A stretch of 64,000 bases of DNA from Hermatobates lingyangjiaoensis (GCA_026182355.1 JAPFBL010000034.1:2488501-2552500); one strand, 5' to 3'; shown: positions 33,280 through 44,267, counted from the first letter of the stretch. Program-made: numbers and translations. Notes: generated from the letters alone by a model not told the origin.

Positions 33280-33323
33280 ATACGTACGAGCTTTCGGCTG
33301 TCATTCGCCATCATCAGGTTAAG
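33280..33323 (-). ncRNA. Hammerhead-like motif upstream of a PLE start
   Basis: On the minus strand: CTGATGA (33317-33311), one T, helix II GGC/GCC enclosing GAATGACA, GAAA (33295-33292), then GCTC, giving A-GC-T for helix III and C at the cleavage position (33288). All core bases are intact. Helix I is weak (about 2 bp). Its position just 5' of a PLE reading frame fits the known presence of hammerheads in PLE terminal repeats. Confidence 0.65.
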
Positions 33324-33424
33324 ATAAATAAATTTTGGTTGATACACTGAAGTTACAATAAAATATTTCAACGGTGTCTACACAAATACTGTGTGTATTT
33401 GTAAATACAACTGTGCTTTAGGAA

Positions 33425-33602
33425 GTATATATATATATATATATTGTGTGTGTGTGTGTGTGTATGTATATAAAGTCGTTATCAGCCTTTGGAGCGATTC
33501 ACATCTATTCCTGACGACGAGGACATCGAAATATAGTAGTGAGTTCAGTGATTTCTTTTCTGTGTGTTGTTTTGTAAATTCTAGTATATAAATATATACT
33601 CG

Positions 33603-33636
<34 letters not shown>

Positions 33637-33705
33637 AAAGATTTCACATAAGCACGTGAAATAACAATGAAAAAGCAAACTTCGTCAGGGTTAAAAGCCA
33701 ACTGG
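33425..33705 (+). repeat. pLTR family D and A fragments among (TA)n/(TG)n
   Basis: TA/TG tract 33428-33470, family D-like unit about 33475-33590 (CTGACGACGAGGACATCGAA, AAATATAGTAGTGAGTTCAG), (TA)n 33602-33640, then a family A arm fragment 33640-33705 (AAGATTTCACATAAGCACG, TTCGTCAGGGTTAAAAGCCA) with its middle deleted. Confidence 0.7.
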
Positions 33706-33726
33706 GGTTATTGTGATATGTTGAGC

Positions 33727-33728
33727 GT

Positions 33729-33783
<55 letters not shown>
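33727..33783. repeat. (GT)n microsatellite
   Basis: About 50 bp of GT dinucleotides. 33784-34111 after it is unremarkable AT-rich sequence. Confidence 0.95.
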
Positions 33784-34113
33784 TGTATCAGTCATAACAA
33801 CGTTACTTCTCCAACATTAGCGAACCATTATAAACTATTCTCTTTGTTTATATTTCTAAGCAGAGTAAACTTGAATCTGAAGCCTCATTTACCTAGTGTA
33901 ACTAAATCTCTGTTTATATTTTATCGTGTTAGAAGTGAGGAAGATGTTTAGATTTAACAATGAACTGATGTTTTGCTTATATCAGATGCTATCCTTATTT
34001 AGTTATTGAAGTTGTTTGATTTGATAATTGTTTACATATTGTACAACATTCATTCAATTTTTTAACTCGCATATAGTCTACAATTTCTTTATAACAGAAT
34101 GATATTAATGATA

Positions 34114-34376
34114 TATGAGCCGCTTATTTTGAAAGTGGCCTAATTCCATTTATGTTAAAATCGAGATATTTAAGGGTTTGCGTTTTACAAAATTTAAAAA
34201 TATTGTCATTTTATTTATCAACTAATTTTTGTTATAAAAATTCTTAGTAATTTTAAATAAATTTTGTACAATTTGCTGCAAAAGGTAAAGATTACGTAAA
34301 AATGTAATTATTTAAATAGCTAGCTAAATTTTTTTGGAAAATGGAATTAGGCCACTTTCAAAATAAACGGCTCATA
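34114..34376. mobile_element. Tc1/mariner-like MITE with about 35-bp TIRs
   Basis: Left end TATGAGCCGCTTATTTTGAA and right end complement TATGAGCCGTTTATTTTGAA, continuing AGTGGCCTAATTCCATTT on both sides, one mismatch. It is flanked by TA (34112-34113 and 34377-34378). The 263-bp AT-rich interior has no coding capacity. Confidence 0.85.
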
Positions 34377-34667
34377 TAGTAAAACATATTTTTTTTGCTT
34401 AGAAATAAAGTAAATAATATGAAATGGAAGTTAACATATACTGTGATAATTTTTTTAAGTCTGTTTTATCACTATAAAAAGGAAACTTGGTGAGAGGGAA
34501 ACGCATTTATATTATATCTACTCTTTGTCAACTGTGATTTTAAATACAGAGGTATTTTGTTTTTAATGTATTATAGAGTTTGCAATATGCAGAGTTTAGT
34601 ATTTATAGTTGTTAATACATAAAATGGCAATTGTTTAGATGAAATGCTCTGAAGTGGTAAAGTTAAT

Positions 34668-34796
34668 GGGAAGACAGCGAGATGAAGAATCTCGTGCTGG
34701 AGACCAGTGGATACACTTGTACAATGCCTGCCCGCCTGAGATAAGCAAGGGCTTCATCTCAGGCTTACCTGTCGCTGTTTGTAGCCACCTTTGACC
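34668..34796 (+). other. GC-richer patch with 42-codon frame, unassigned
   Basis: The open frame includes QRDEESRAGDQWIHLYNAC and EISKGFISGLPVAVCSHL. The same bases form a strong hairpin (GCCTGAGAT...ATCTCAGGC, about 34733-34763, with an inner AAGC/GCTT). I recognise neither the protein nor an RNA family. Confidence 0.25.
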
Positions 34797-34879
34797 TCTT
34801 AAGCTAGATTGACACTAGCTTCTACGAGGTAATTTACAGCACTTCTCAACCGGATGGGGCAAGAGATTCATGGAGAGGG

Positions 34880-37289
34880 AAAATCGAAATTCCTTCACTC
34901 TCCTTAGGGAATTAATTATAAAGTTTCAATCTTCAAACCTCTTCACTTTCTGTTTGTAGGCGTTGTTATTTAGGTTAGAGATAACCTGCTTATAGTCTTG
35001 AGCCTTCTTCTTTACTAAACTTCGAAATTTAACCGGTCTGTTTCCTCTATGCCTACAATAGAACATGACAAACTTATTGCAATTAATATATTTCGTATTA
35101 TGTAAAATTTACAAAATATTATACATGAATATGTTAAAATAAAAACATTGGTTCTCCTCGTATTAATTATCTTTAGATTTCAACGTTGAACTGAAATTTT
35201 TAAAACTGAAAATTCGTTTCCTTTAAAACTTTTTCAAACCAAAAAAAAAAAAAAAAAAACAGTAAAAAAAATGAACAATTACATTTCATGTTATAATGAT
35301 TAAATCTGTTACGAGAAATTTAATCGTTAAGTTATAATACGAATAACTAAATGCTGCTGTATATTTCAATGAAGATGTCTGAAAGAACATTTGCTGCCTA
35401 ACTGTACATACATATATAAAATAAACATCTTTTTAATTCTGGAAATGAGGATATCAGGAAATAAATGGACAGTATTATTATACATAAACTAATGTGATAA
35501 GACTGTGCAAAAGTAAAACATCATTGAATAAGTTTTTTGGTAGTGATTTATAAGGTGCAGAAAGGTTTCATATTTTCGTAGATTAAATTTTATAAATTTG
35601 ATGTTTTCAAAATATTGCTGATCATTCCATCAAACAACTCGTCTATATTAAAGTTGCACTATGTGATTCTGACGATGTCAAGTTGTTTTTGATTGAAAAA
35701 AGGGGTTTAATTTTTGAATTCTTCAATATTTTTCTGTTTTGCTCACAATGCTCTAAAGCTATGAATCGGCTTTAGTAATATCAACTTGTAGGTTTCATTA
35801 ATACAATGTGCTTTTATTGGATTTGTTCCTTTCACCTTACTCCATTAGAAATGGCATACATACATCTCGGTAATTTTTCGTCATAACATTAATTTGCAAT
35901 TATTTTTTTATATGATTACTTTCAAATTTGTAAATATGTTTATTACTTTCTCCCTATTCTAAAGGGTAGTTGCTACTTCAGATGAGGATGATTTATAAAA
36001 ATAATTGCAAACTTCTTTTGGCAAACAATTCTTTTACAAACAAGAGTTTGCAAAGAATTTTTCCATTAATCTTGTCGAATCATCAACAAATGGAAATATA
36101 AAGCTTGTTCTTTTGTACATGATCATAATCATTTGTTCAATTTCATCGAACTTAATTTAATTAATTTAGTTTGATTTAAACGTAATTAATAAATCATTTA
36201 AATTAACAGCAGTTTTAGACGGAGATTGATTTATTTTGAAAATAAATAATTCAATATTTCTTATTTAGAAAGCAGCAACTTTGACAAGCACACATATTAA
36301 AACCATCATTTAGAAACAATGAACTCCGTTTTAATTATTTTTTAATATATAAAAAAAACGAAATATATAAAACAATTATTTACATCTTCATGCACTTCAG
36401 TTTGACAAATACCTATTCCAGTATTAAGCTCTTTCTTTGTAAACTAGTCAAAATACAGTTCTTTTTTCTTCTACTTTGGAAATAACTGAAACAATATTAA
36501 ACAACTATTCTGTATAAAATAATTTGTATACTTCTTTTTCCTAATTATCTATCTTGGTGTTCGTTATAATCGTAAAAACTTCTAATTAGTTAGACTATGC
36601 AAAATTTTTCCATAAAGTAATTAAACAATTCTACACTACTTTCAATTTATTTTACTAGAATGGTATTATGCTGGAATATTATTATACTAGAATATTATTA
36701 TACTCACACTAGAAATCGGCAAAGATGTGTTTTTGGAGAGCTATATGTAACCGTCCAAAACAATAGGTTTTATAATTATCGATCTTTTTTGTTTTCTATA
36801 ATTTAGCATAGTATATTTCCTGTCTAGGAATATAATAAAATGTACAAGTATCAAAAATATTATAAAATTTAGTAGTGATGTGAGATTATACTATACATTT
36901 GATTAACTATTCTATTTCTCGACTAATTTATATTGGGCTGTTCGTCGGCTTAAGGCAGATCGCCAGTAAGACTCTGGTGTCGTTAAAAAAAAAAAAGAAA
37001 AAATATTCATATATTGGAGTTTCACATTTGTTCTAATAGTATAAGTATACGTATGTCGTATACGTATATGTACATACTGCAATATATACTAGTAGTATAT
37101 GCAATATATACTACTTATATAACTATAATACGTATAGTTATACTTATATAGTATAATTATTTTCGATTAGTACACTTCTTCCAATAATAATGGCCTCTAA
37201 AATCATTGTCAAATAGTACATATTTAGTTTCAAGTAAGATAGTTTGTTAATATTAATAATATCTGATTATTTTTAGATAATATAATATA
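34880..37289. other. AT-rich spacer
   Basis: Long AT-rich stretch with short A runs (35240-35260) and no identifiable gene or element. Confidence 0.5.
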
Positions 37290-37332
<43 letters not shown>

Positions 37333-37347
37333 TTATATATATATATA

Positions 37348-37400
<53 letters not shown>

Positions 37401-37402
37401 CT
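37290..37402. repeat. (TA)n microsatellite
   Basis: More than 100 bp of TA with short interruptions. Confidence 0.95.
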
Positions 37403-37560
37403 AATCAATATAAGTCAGGGGCTATTTAAATTAGATGAATTCTTAATTTAAGGGATAGTTAAGCAAATTAGATCTGGGTGTGATTTGGAAATGTACGAGT
37501 ATCTTTTGACTTGAACTCTGACCAGATTATTGATTTAAATAATATAGCTTGATGTTTTGT

Positions 37561-37870
37561 TAATTTTTTTCGTTCTTTCTATTATTATTGAATTATAATT
37601 TAATTTCTTACTGTTCGACCTCTATTGTTTAATTTTATTTGGTATTTCTTCTTATCAAGTTATATTGTCATATTGAGTTTCCAGCTGTTTTGTTACCTTC
37701 CTTCCGCATTACTTTTATGTTAGCTTCTCAGTTTTTTCTATGTTTGCTCTCTGATTACATACATTGAAAGGTCTCAGAGCACTTATTTCTACTGTTTTCC
37801 TTTTTCTATTGTGGTTTAAGCATTTTTGATTGCATCACGTGTTTATTTATTGTAACTTTTCTGCATATAC
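37561..37870 (+). repeat. pLTR family I, T-rich
   Basis: Shared with 50340-50700, 57800-58335 and, inverted, 46590-46815. It has TTCCAGCTGTTTTGTTACCT, GCTCTCTGAT, CATTGAAAGGTCTCAGAGC, and the family A-like end TGTGGTTTAAGC...CACGTGTTTAT. Helix I GCTCT/AGAGC is kept, while the core reads CTGATTA instead of CTGANGA. Confidence 0.7.
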
Positions 37871-38526
37871 ATATATTATTCTATTTGAGAGTAATCTCTC
37901 AAGAATACATATGTCCTTAAACAAGATGCGAACTCTAGCTGAGATTTCTTTTCTGGAGGTGTTCACTAGTTTGCCAACCATCATCCTGTTTTTCTAGAGT
38001 ACATTTCTAAAGTATTGCTTATCTTTAAATCCAAATAACTCGTCTTGGCCAAGGTTTCATTGCTTAAAATGTGTTAACCATCCAACACAAATAATAATCC
38101 GTTATCACGACTCGTGAATCACTGTAGTTATCTAATTATTATAATCTTTTACAGATCTTTAATTATTCCTTCTAACCTATGTACAAGCTTCTGCAATATC
38201 ATTAATGGCAAAACACCCATGACCTACTACTATAATGCGTAAGCCAAATGACCTCAAACAACGCTGCTAATGGCCCTATCACCCTCTCTCAACCTGCCCC
38301 TTACCTGCAATATTACCTAAAAAGGCGATTCATTTTTATTAAAAAATAATAATTTTACAGCCTACATTACACTAATTTCTTATACATAATAGCACGCATT
38401 AATTTACATGTATCAACCATAAACACAAGGAATAAAGATGTTTGTATTAAAAGAGAAATAAATTCTAATTCTAACTTAGTGCAGTCAGTTATTATGTGGT
38501 ATTTACTCATATATATAATATTCACA
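37871..38526. other. AT-rich spacer with a diverged repeat
   Basis: TGTGTTAACCATCCAACACA at about 38069 recurs (one change) near 40256, with a similar 60-bp context; otherwise nothing recognised. Confidence 0.45.
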
Positions 38527-38670
38527 TAGTTACAGAGTGCCACCAATGGGTGTCCACCCAATTTCCGTCACATAATCAAAAAGCTAAAGGAGTAACCCTG
38601 AAATCAAAATTACTTCTAAATACATGAAATTGTAGTTGAAGTATCAAAGGAAAAAAATATATAATATACA
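38527..38670 (+). repeat. Interspersed repeat S, uninterrupted copy
   Basis: GTGCCACCAATGGGTGTCCA through AAATTGTAGTTGAAGTATCA. It serves as the empty-site reference for the nested palindrome at 29095-29427. Confidence 0.75.
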
Positions 38671-38699
38671 GACTATACTCACAAAAAAAAACAACAGAA

Positions 38700-39060
38700 A
38701 TGAAGCAGAAACCCACTAATAACTTCCTGATGACAAGGTCATCGAAATATAGTCATCAGTTTCTGTTTCATTTCAGTGTGTTTTTCTTGTGAATATAATT
38801 TCTGTATATCAATGTTCAAACCACAATGAGAAGAGGAGAAGAATGGCTAAGATCTTTCAAACCGTCTTTTTTATCATTTTTTATTGTGGTTTGAACATTT
38901 ATTGTTATTTCATGTGTTATTTCATGAGTCGCTCTCTGCCGGTACAAGTGGACACACGTACCTCTTCTTCTTCCCTTCTTCTCTCTGACGACGTACTTCA
39001 GTTCGAAATATCGATCCAGTAAGTTTTCTCGCTTCTTCTATTTGTTGTCTTTTTTCATGT
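38700..39060 (+). repeat. Degenerate pLTRs of families D and A
   Basis: 38726-38785: CTTCCTGATGACAAGGTCAT, CGAAATATAGTCATCAG. 38813-38940: shortened family A palindrome (ATGTTCAAACCACAATGAGA ... TTATTGTGGTTTGAACATT). 38981-39013: CTGACGA, GAAA and TATC with the correct core spacing, possibly another hammerhead-like motif with a weak helix II. Confidence 0.6.
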
Positions 39061-39218
39061 ATATATCTGTCCGGTTTGGACCGTTTTAATATTTTGATTT
39101 ATATATATATATATTGATATAGTTTCTCGACCACTGATATTTCAAATTCACATAAGGTGTTGTTGAGGATTTTGGTCATAAAATTTATGACCAAAATCTG
39201 CAATAACCCCTTATGTGA

Positions 39219-39490
39219 ATATATATATATATATATATATAAAGATTTCACATAAACACGTGAAATAACAATCAATGAACAAACCACAATAAGAAATGGG
39301 AAAACAAGACTAAGTCTTTCAACTGTAACAAGCAGTCTTCGTCAGAGTCAAAAACCCAACTAAACACACTGAAGATTTTGACTCTGACGAAGACCGCCCG
39401 CCACGGCTGAAAGATCCCAGTCCCGCTTTCCCATTTCCCACTGTGGCCCTATCATTGACTGCCATTTCACGCGTCTATGTGAAATCTTTT
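39219..39490. repeat. pLTR palindrome, family A, one arm A-to-G hypermutated
   Basis: Left arm 39243-39357 is close to the family consensus. Right arm 39374-39490 pairs with it except for a cluster of T-to-C changes at 39398, 39399, 39401, 39402, 39407, 39417, 39418, 39423, 39424, 39426, 39438, 39439, 39441, 39447-39449, 39459, 39462, 39463, 39472 and 39475, plus a single G-to-T at 39450. The outer 24 and 15 bp of the arm are unaltered. (TA)n borders the left side. Confidence 0.9.
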
Positions 39491-39558
39491 TATTACTATA
39501 ATATATATATAAAAAGACTTCACGTGTTGTTTGACGTGTTTGTGTGAAGTCTTATTAT

Positions 39559-39559
<1 letters not shown>

Positions 39560-39607
<48 letters not shown>

Positions 39608-39678
39608 GTTTTATTTTATATGTGGTCTTGTTTTCATTTCTTATTGTGGTTTGATCATTATATATATATATATATATA
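39560..39678. repeat. (TA)n with a family A scrap
   Basis: (TA)n 39560-39606 and 39659-39678 flank TGTGGTCTTGTTTTCATTTC and TTATTGTGGTTTGATCATT, the outer end of family A. Confidence 0.8.
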
Positions 39679-39837
39679 TACCATGATAAACGAAAAACGG
39701 TCCGGCAGGACAAATAACAATTAATATAAGCAGTGACACATAAACAGAAACACAACAAAGACTCACTTTTCAATATTTCGACCGTAATGGCGGTCGTCCT
39801 CAGGAGAAGAAGTGAATTGACGGAGGGACGACAGTCA
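39679..39837 (-). repeat. pLTR family B, single unit
   Basis: Nearly identical to 26703-26863, including the GAATTGACGGAGGGACGACA end, which suggests recent spread. (TA)n at both ends. Confidence 0.85.
39764..39815 (-). ncRNA. Hammerhead-like motif, family B
   Basis: Minus strand: CACTTCTTCTC, CTGAGGA (39803-39797), one C, helix II GACCG/CGGTC around CCATTA, GAAA (39779-39776), TATT, GAAAAGTGAG. Core complete; helix I can pair CACTT with AAGTG plus CTTC/GAA. Helix III would be the self-complementary ATAT, favouring a dimer. Confidence 0.6.
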
Positions 39838-39890
39838 ATATATATATATATATATATAACAGATTCAATAATATATCGACCGTTTGATAG

Positions 39891-40130
39891 AATAGGTGTG
39901 TATCCAATCGGGATTTGGTCAAATTTTCTAGGTTCAAAAATCAAACTCTCATTTTTAAAACTTTTATTTTAAAACCTTTTTCATAGGCAGAAGTAAGAAT
40001 TTTTTTAAACTAAGAAAATTCTTACTTCTGCCTATAAAAAAGGTTTCAAAATAAAACCGAAACGTCGGCAATGAGAGTTTGATTTTTGAACCTAGAAAAT
40101 TTGACCGAATCCCGATTAGATAACACACCT

Positions 40131-40132
<2 letters not shown>
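39891..40132. repeat. pLTR palindrome, family H
   Basis: Arms of about 110 bp: GTGTATCCAATCGGGATTTG ... CATAGGCAGAAGTAAGAATT and the complement from about 40014. The right arm has CTTCTGCCTATAAAAAAGG and AAACCGAAACGTCGGCAATG; GAAACGTC followed by GGCA pairing with TGCC resembles the 3' half of a hammerhead. (TA)n at 39838-39858 and 40134-40171. Confidence 0.8.
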
Positions 40133-40171
<39 letters not shown>

Positions 40172-40173
<2 letters not shown>

Positions 40174-41095
40174 CTCCGACAAGTGTATTAGGAAATGTTC
40201 TGCGCATTATTAATTAAAAATAAGTCATCTTGACCAATATTATGGGAGTCAAACTGTGTTAACCATTCAACACAAATCAAGTCGTGATAATAATTTATGA
40301 TGACTCAAAAATGACTGCAGTTGCAGTCATTTTTATTGAATCTTATTGAAACAAAAAAAAACACAATTAACTCACAATTAATAATTGAACATCACCATGT
40401 TCTTTTAATTTCGAATGAAAAAAAGAAAACTTCACTAGAAAAACATGAACCTGAATAAACAAGAAATTTCTCACAAATGAATAATCAGCAAAATATAAGT
40501 TATACAGAATACTGCTAATAACATAGTTATACAGTTTTCTCTAAATTTAATCAACCTTGCTTTCATTCGATTAGCTTACAACACACAATTTACTTAATTA
40601 TTAAATTGATATAACCAAAACAAATACAATTAAACTAACACACCATAACAAAGATTTTTTTTTACAAATTATTACAATTTAATTAGACAATGTTAATAAA
40701 TTACAGACAAGGAATGAGGGATTTAATAAGTCAAAAATACTATTAATAATTTATTTAACAAACCTGCAATGGTTAACTAATATTAAAAGTAATTTGTTAC
40801 GTAGATTTCTCCGTTATTCAAACTTGTTACAACAATTTGAGTTCACAGTGAACACAAAATACAAAAAATATGTTTATAACATACCGCAGATGCTCCTAGT
40901 TGAAGCACTTCGTACAAAATAAGTGTACAGCTCCTCTCAAATATGGGGTATGGTTGGCAGGAAAGCACATGCCCAAATTATAAATCCTAGTTAGAAAAAA
41001 AGAAAAGAGAAAGAAAAGACACAAAGAAAAGATACAGCATCTAAATTAATTACTCTTGACGATCACCTCGTGCACATAGTAACTATACCAAATGG
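40172..41095. other. AT-rich spacer
   Basis: Apart from the shared 60 bp near 40256 (see 37871-38526) nothing was recognised. Confidence 0.45.
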
Positions 41096-41114
41096 CACAC
41101 ACACATACACACAT

Positions 41115-41152
<38 letters not shown>

Positions 41153-41190
41153 TGTGTGTGTGTGTGTGTATGTGTCTGTATGTGTATGTC
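41096..41190. repeat. (CA)/(TA)/(TG) compound microsatellite
   Basis: CACACA, then TATATA, then TGTGTG: a self-complementary order that could extrude as a hairpin. Confidence 0.9.
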
Positions 41191-41314
41191 AAAGTTTACT
41201 TTCCACTATCACAAAGATTCTAATATATATGTATGCATAGTTAAAGTGAACTGAAGTCTTGTCTATGTCTATATGTCTAAGTATATGTCTAAGTAGTTCA
41301 GCATGGGTTTTTAA

Positions 41315-41494
41315 TGCGAACCTACCAACTGTGGTAAGTGTCTGAATGGTAGAAGCGAATGCCTGGATAGGTACACACGCTCTTCTCTTGTGGCTTATAG
41401 GAGAGGGGCTCTATTTTATTGTAGTGAATGGTCAGAGGTCTACTCAGAATTAGAGGGTCGCCCGGGTCCTAGTCAACAATGGATACTCCAACAA
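41315..41494 (+). other. Open 60-codon segment with cysteines, unassigned
   Basis: Directly after a stop, the frame reads CEPTNCGKCLNGRSECLD, then RRGALFYCSEWSEVYSELEG and ends before TGA at 41495. Balanced composition and four cysteines in the first 18 residues look coding-like, but there is no start and no domain I can name. Confidence 0.25.
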
Positions 41495-41665
41495 TGAGGT
41501 GAAGAAGACCATCTAATGCCTTGAAAGGTGGTATGGCTCCACAGAAGACAAAGATGCCTCAGTGGAGAGATAAATATGCTTGAACATATATATACATATA
41601 TGTTCATAGATATGAACATTCAGTACAAGGAGGAAAACGGAGTGTTCAAAACATTGTCGAGAACC

Positions 41666-41963
41666 ACTTGGCAAGAGCTAATGAAGACGAAAATCATTGA
41701 CTAACCTTATTTTATAAGTACAGCCAAACTTTTTAGAAATGTCATCTCGGATATGAATATTTGTTCAACGCAGAGAACTGTGTAGCTCTTTCTTTAACAT
41801 ATATCGAGATGATAACTTGGCAAGAGCTAATGAAGACGAAAATCATTGACTAACCTTATTTTATAAGTACAGCCAAACTTTTTAGAAATGTCATCTCGGA
41901 TATGAATATTTGTTCAACGCAGAGAACTGTGTAGCTCTTTCTTTAACATATATCGAGATGATA
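41666..41963. repeat. Perfect 149-bp tandem duplication
   Basis: 41666-41814 is repeated without a mismatch at 41815-41963. The unit starts ACTTGGCAAGAGCTAATGAA and ends TATCGAGATGATA. Either very recent or an assembly artefact. Confidence 0.95.
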
Positions 41964-42234
41964 AAGCTGTGAACTTGCCATAGAATGTATATAATAGTAT
42001 TAATAGGTGTAAAATAAGATATCTGCAGTAGTATTGAGAAAGAACGTATTGTTATATGTTAAACAACAGATGGAATCTCTCCCATGTAATGAACGACATC
42101 TCCTTATCCCTGTCCTTATACTTGATCTAATTTGTAGTAAATGAATTTATAGTCCAATTTGACCAGTTAGAAAATAAATGTTCTATCCATGGTCCTTGTT
42201 AATGTACATCACCTATCTGGTGATAGGAGGAATT

Positions 42235-42410
42235 GCACGTATACTGCCTTGCTCAAGGCTACTTACTTTTCTGCTGGCCATGGGCTGGGCACAGTTATCA
42301 AGGAGTTTTTCCTTGGTAATAATTTTGTCCTCCTTTACTTCTTCCATCTTTAAAAAGACCTCTTCCATCTCTTACTGAAAATCTGCTAGTCTCCATTCCA
42401 ACGTTTCATA
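42235..42410 (+). pseudogene. PLE linker fragment (RT to GIY-YIG)
   Basis: FSAGHGLGTVIKEFF in one frame and SSIFKKTSSISY then a stop in another align with FFPGAHRIGSVIKEFFPLLS and SSIFPEAPSLSYRKP of the PLE at 60379-61206. A frameshift lies near 42310. No flanking domains remain. Confidence 0.7.
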
Positions 42411-43394
42411 TATCTCATCTTCAGAGCTACTCAATACTGGTTGTCCTATTCTTCAATGTAGAGTCTTGCTTACTCTAACGTCAATCCTCTTCACTCCTTG
42501 TTTCTTCGCAATCAAAGCGACTTCATTTCTCATAAACATATTGTACTTCTTGTAACTATGCTTATTCGTTTCAATGAAGGTCATTATTTTATTAAAAAAA
42601 CCACAGTTTTTTGTGGTAAACACCAGTTACAGATCACGGCAGTTCTAAAAGACTCAGTTTCAATAACTGTTGATAGGTACATTTACTTAGAGAAATGTTT
42701 ATACTATTGATGGCAATTTAATTAATATTTAATTTATATATATTTGATGGCAGTGCTCAGAAGTTCAACAGAAGCACTTTATTATCTCCTCTGAGGTATA
42801 TCTCCTCCTAGGTTTAACCACATTCGTAAGTCATTCATTATTACAATAATTACACATTTAGTTATAAAATGTTATTTATTCATTTATTTAGTACATTTAC
42901 TCATGTGTTTAGTACATTCATTATTTAAGTTGTATAATTCAATTTATTTATGAAAGGTTTTGTTTGATCTTTTTTTAATTTATATATATATATATATTGT
43001 TTATTGTTTCTTTCATATTTTACTGCTACCTCTTCCTGCATTAAATGGCAACACTGATTGGGTACCTCTTAGAAAAGAAAGGCATAAGTTCTCATTTCTG
43101 TTTAAAGTGGCTTATATCTTTGTGCATACTGACGATACAGTAGGAAATAGTTGTGAGTTTTTGTTGTGATTTATATGTGTTTCATTCTGTAAATTAGTTT
43201 ATTTAATTTGTTCAATCGTTCTGCATGATTAGTTATATATCTTACGAGAATTTGCAATAAGCACGTGTAATAACAATCAACGTCCAAATAAAAAAAAAAA
43301 AGACTAAGTTGAAAAACAAGTTGAGAGAAAAAATACATCTTATTCTTTCAGTTGAAGGGAAGTAATTTACAAATATGTGGTGAATAAGTAGGAA
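42411..43394. other. AT-rich spacer with a family A scrap
   Basis: (TA)n at about 42979-42998. 43252-43315 has AATAAGCACGTGTAATAACA and AAGACTAAGTTG, a worn family A arm. No gene seen. Confidence 0.45.
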
Positions 43395-43870
43395 GTTCTT
43401 GGATTCCTTCAACCTCAATACCTCCAGTGAAACTGTCACCTGCCTGGATGTAAATGTCACACTGCATAATTGTACCCTTATTAGTTCACTCCTTACCAAA
43501 CCCTCTCTTATAACTACATTTAAATAGCTGGCACCCTCTCGGTATAATGAAATCTATTCTCAGGCCCCACGCACTTAAAATTCATCGTTCAATATTATTA
43601 GCTGTAACAATCTCCACTTTCTGAAACTTAAGAATATGTTTATAGAGTGAGGCTATCCTCTTACTTTACTGCAAGATTGGTTATAGAAAAAATGCCCGTT
43701 CCCTTAAATACTACTGTACTTTTAAAAATTGTGTTCACTGTTTGAAATGTTGCAAGTGAGATGGATTCTACTTAGGTCTGGCATTTACCATGCATCTACG
43801 CATGAAGAGTCATATAGCTTCTCTCAATAATTACATTAACCAACCCATCTCCTCCACGCTAAAAACCATG
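43395..43870 (+). pseudogene. PLE RT thumb and GIY-YIG remnant
   Basis: SSETVTCLDVNVTLHNCTL matches the FLDVDVTLNNSS segment after the RT catalytic motif in the PLE at 59931-61206. Further on, in other frames, NCVHCLKCCK, GFYLGLAF and HLRMKSHIASLNN match CVYRLDCTQC, FYVGMAS and NLRMNGHRASVGQ of its GIY-YIG domain. Stops and frameshifts are frequent. The pLTR palindrome at 44002 follows. Confidence 0.75.
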
Positions 43871-43918
43871 GTTTTTTCATCAATAATCCGTTTAGTTAGT
43901 AGATCATACAAGTTCCCT

Positions 43919-43960
<42 letters not shown>
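43919..43960. repeat. (TA)n microsatellite
   Basis: TA tract between a PLE remnant and a palindromic pLTR. Confidence 0.95.
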
Positions 43961-43963
<3 letters not shown>

Positions 43964-44001
43964 TCACTGATAAAACAAAACACGATACAAACTGGACACA
44001 A

Positions 44002-44254
44002 TACGAGTTCGAGATTAACAAAGAGCAACACACAAAGTAGGGAAACACACTTACAGACTCAAATTTTCGGGTAATCCGTCTTCAGGAGAAAAGAGAATGA
44101 GGGACCAAGCACGTTGTAACGCAACGGCCGTTGCGCCTACAACGTGCTTGGTCTCCCATTCTCTTTTCTCCTGAAGACGGATTACCCGAAAATTTGAGTC
44201 TGTAAGTGTGTTTCCTTACTTTGTGTGTTGCTCTTTGTTAATCTCGAACTCGTA
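44002..44254. repeat. pLTR palindrome, family F
   Basis: About 120-bp arms: ACGAGTTCGAGATTAACAAA ... ACCAAGCACGTTGTAACGCA and the complement ending CTCGAACTCGT at 44254. The right arm has CTCCTGAAGACGG, ATTA, CCCGAAAATTTGAG, a hammerhead-like core with a 2-bp helix II. It ends in (TA)n. Confidence 0.85.
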
Positions 44255-44267
44255 TATATATATAAAA

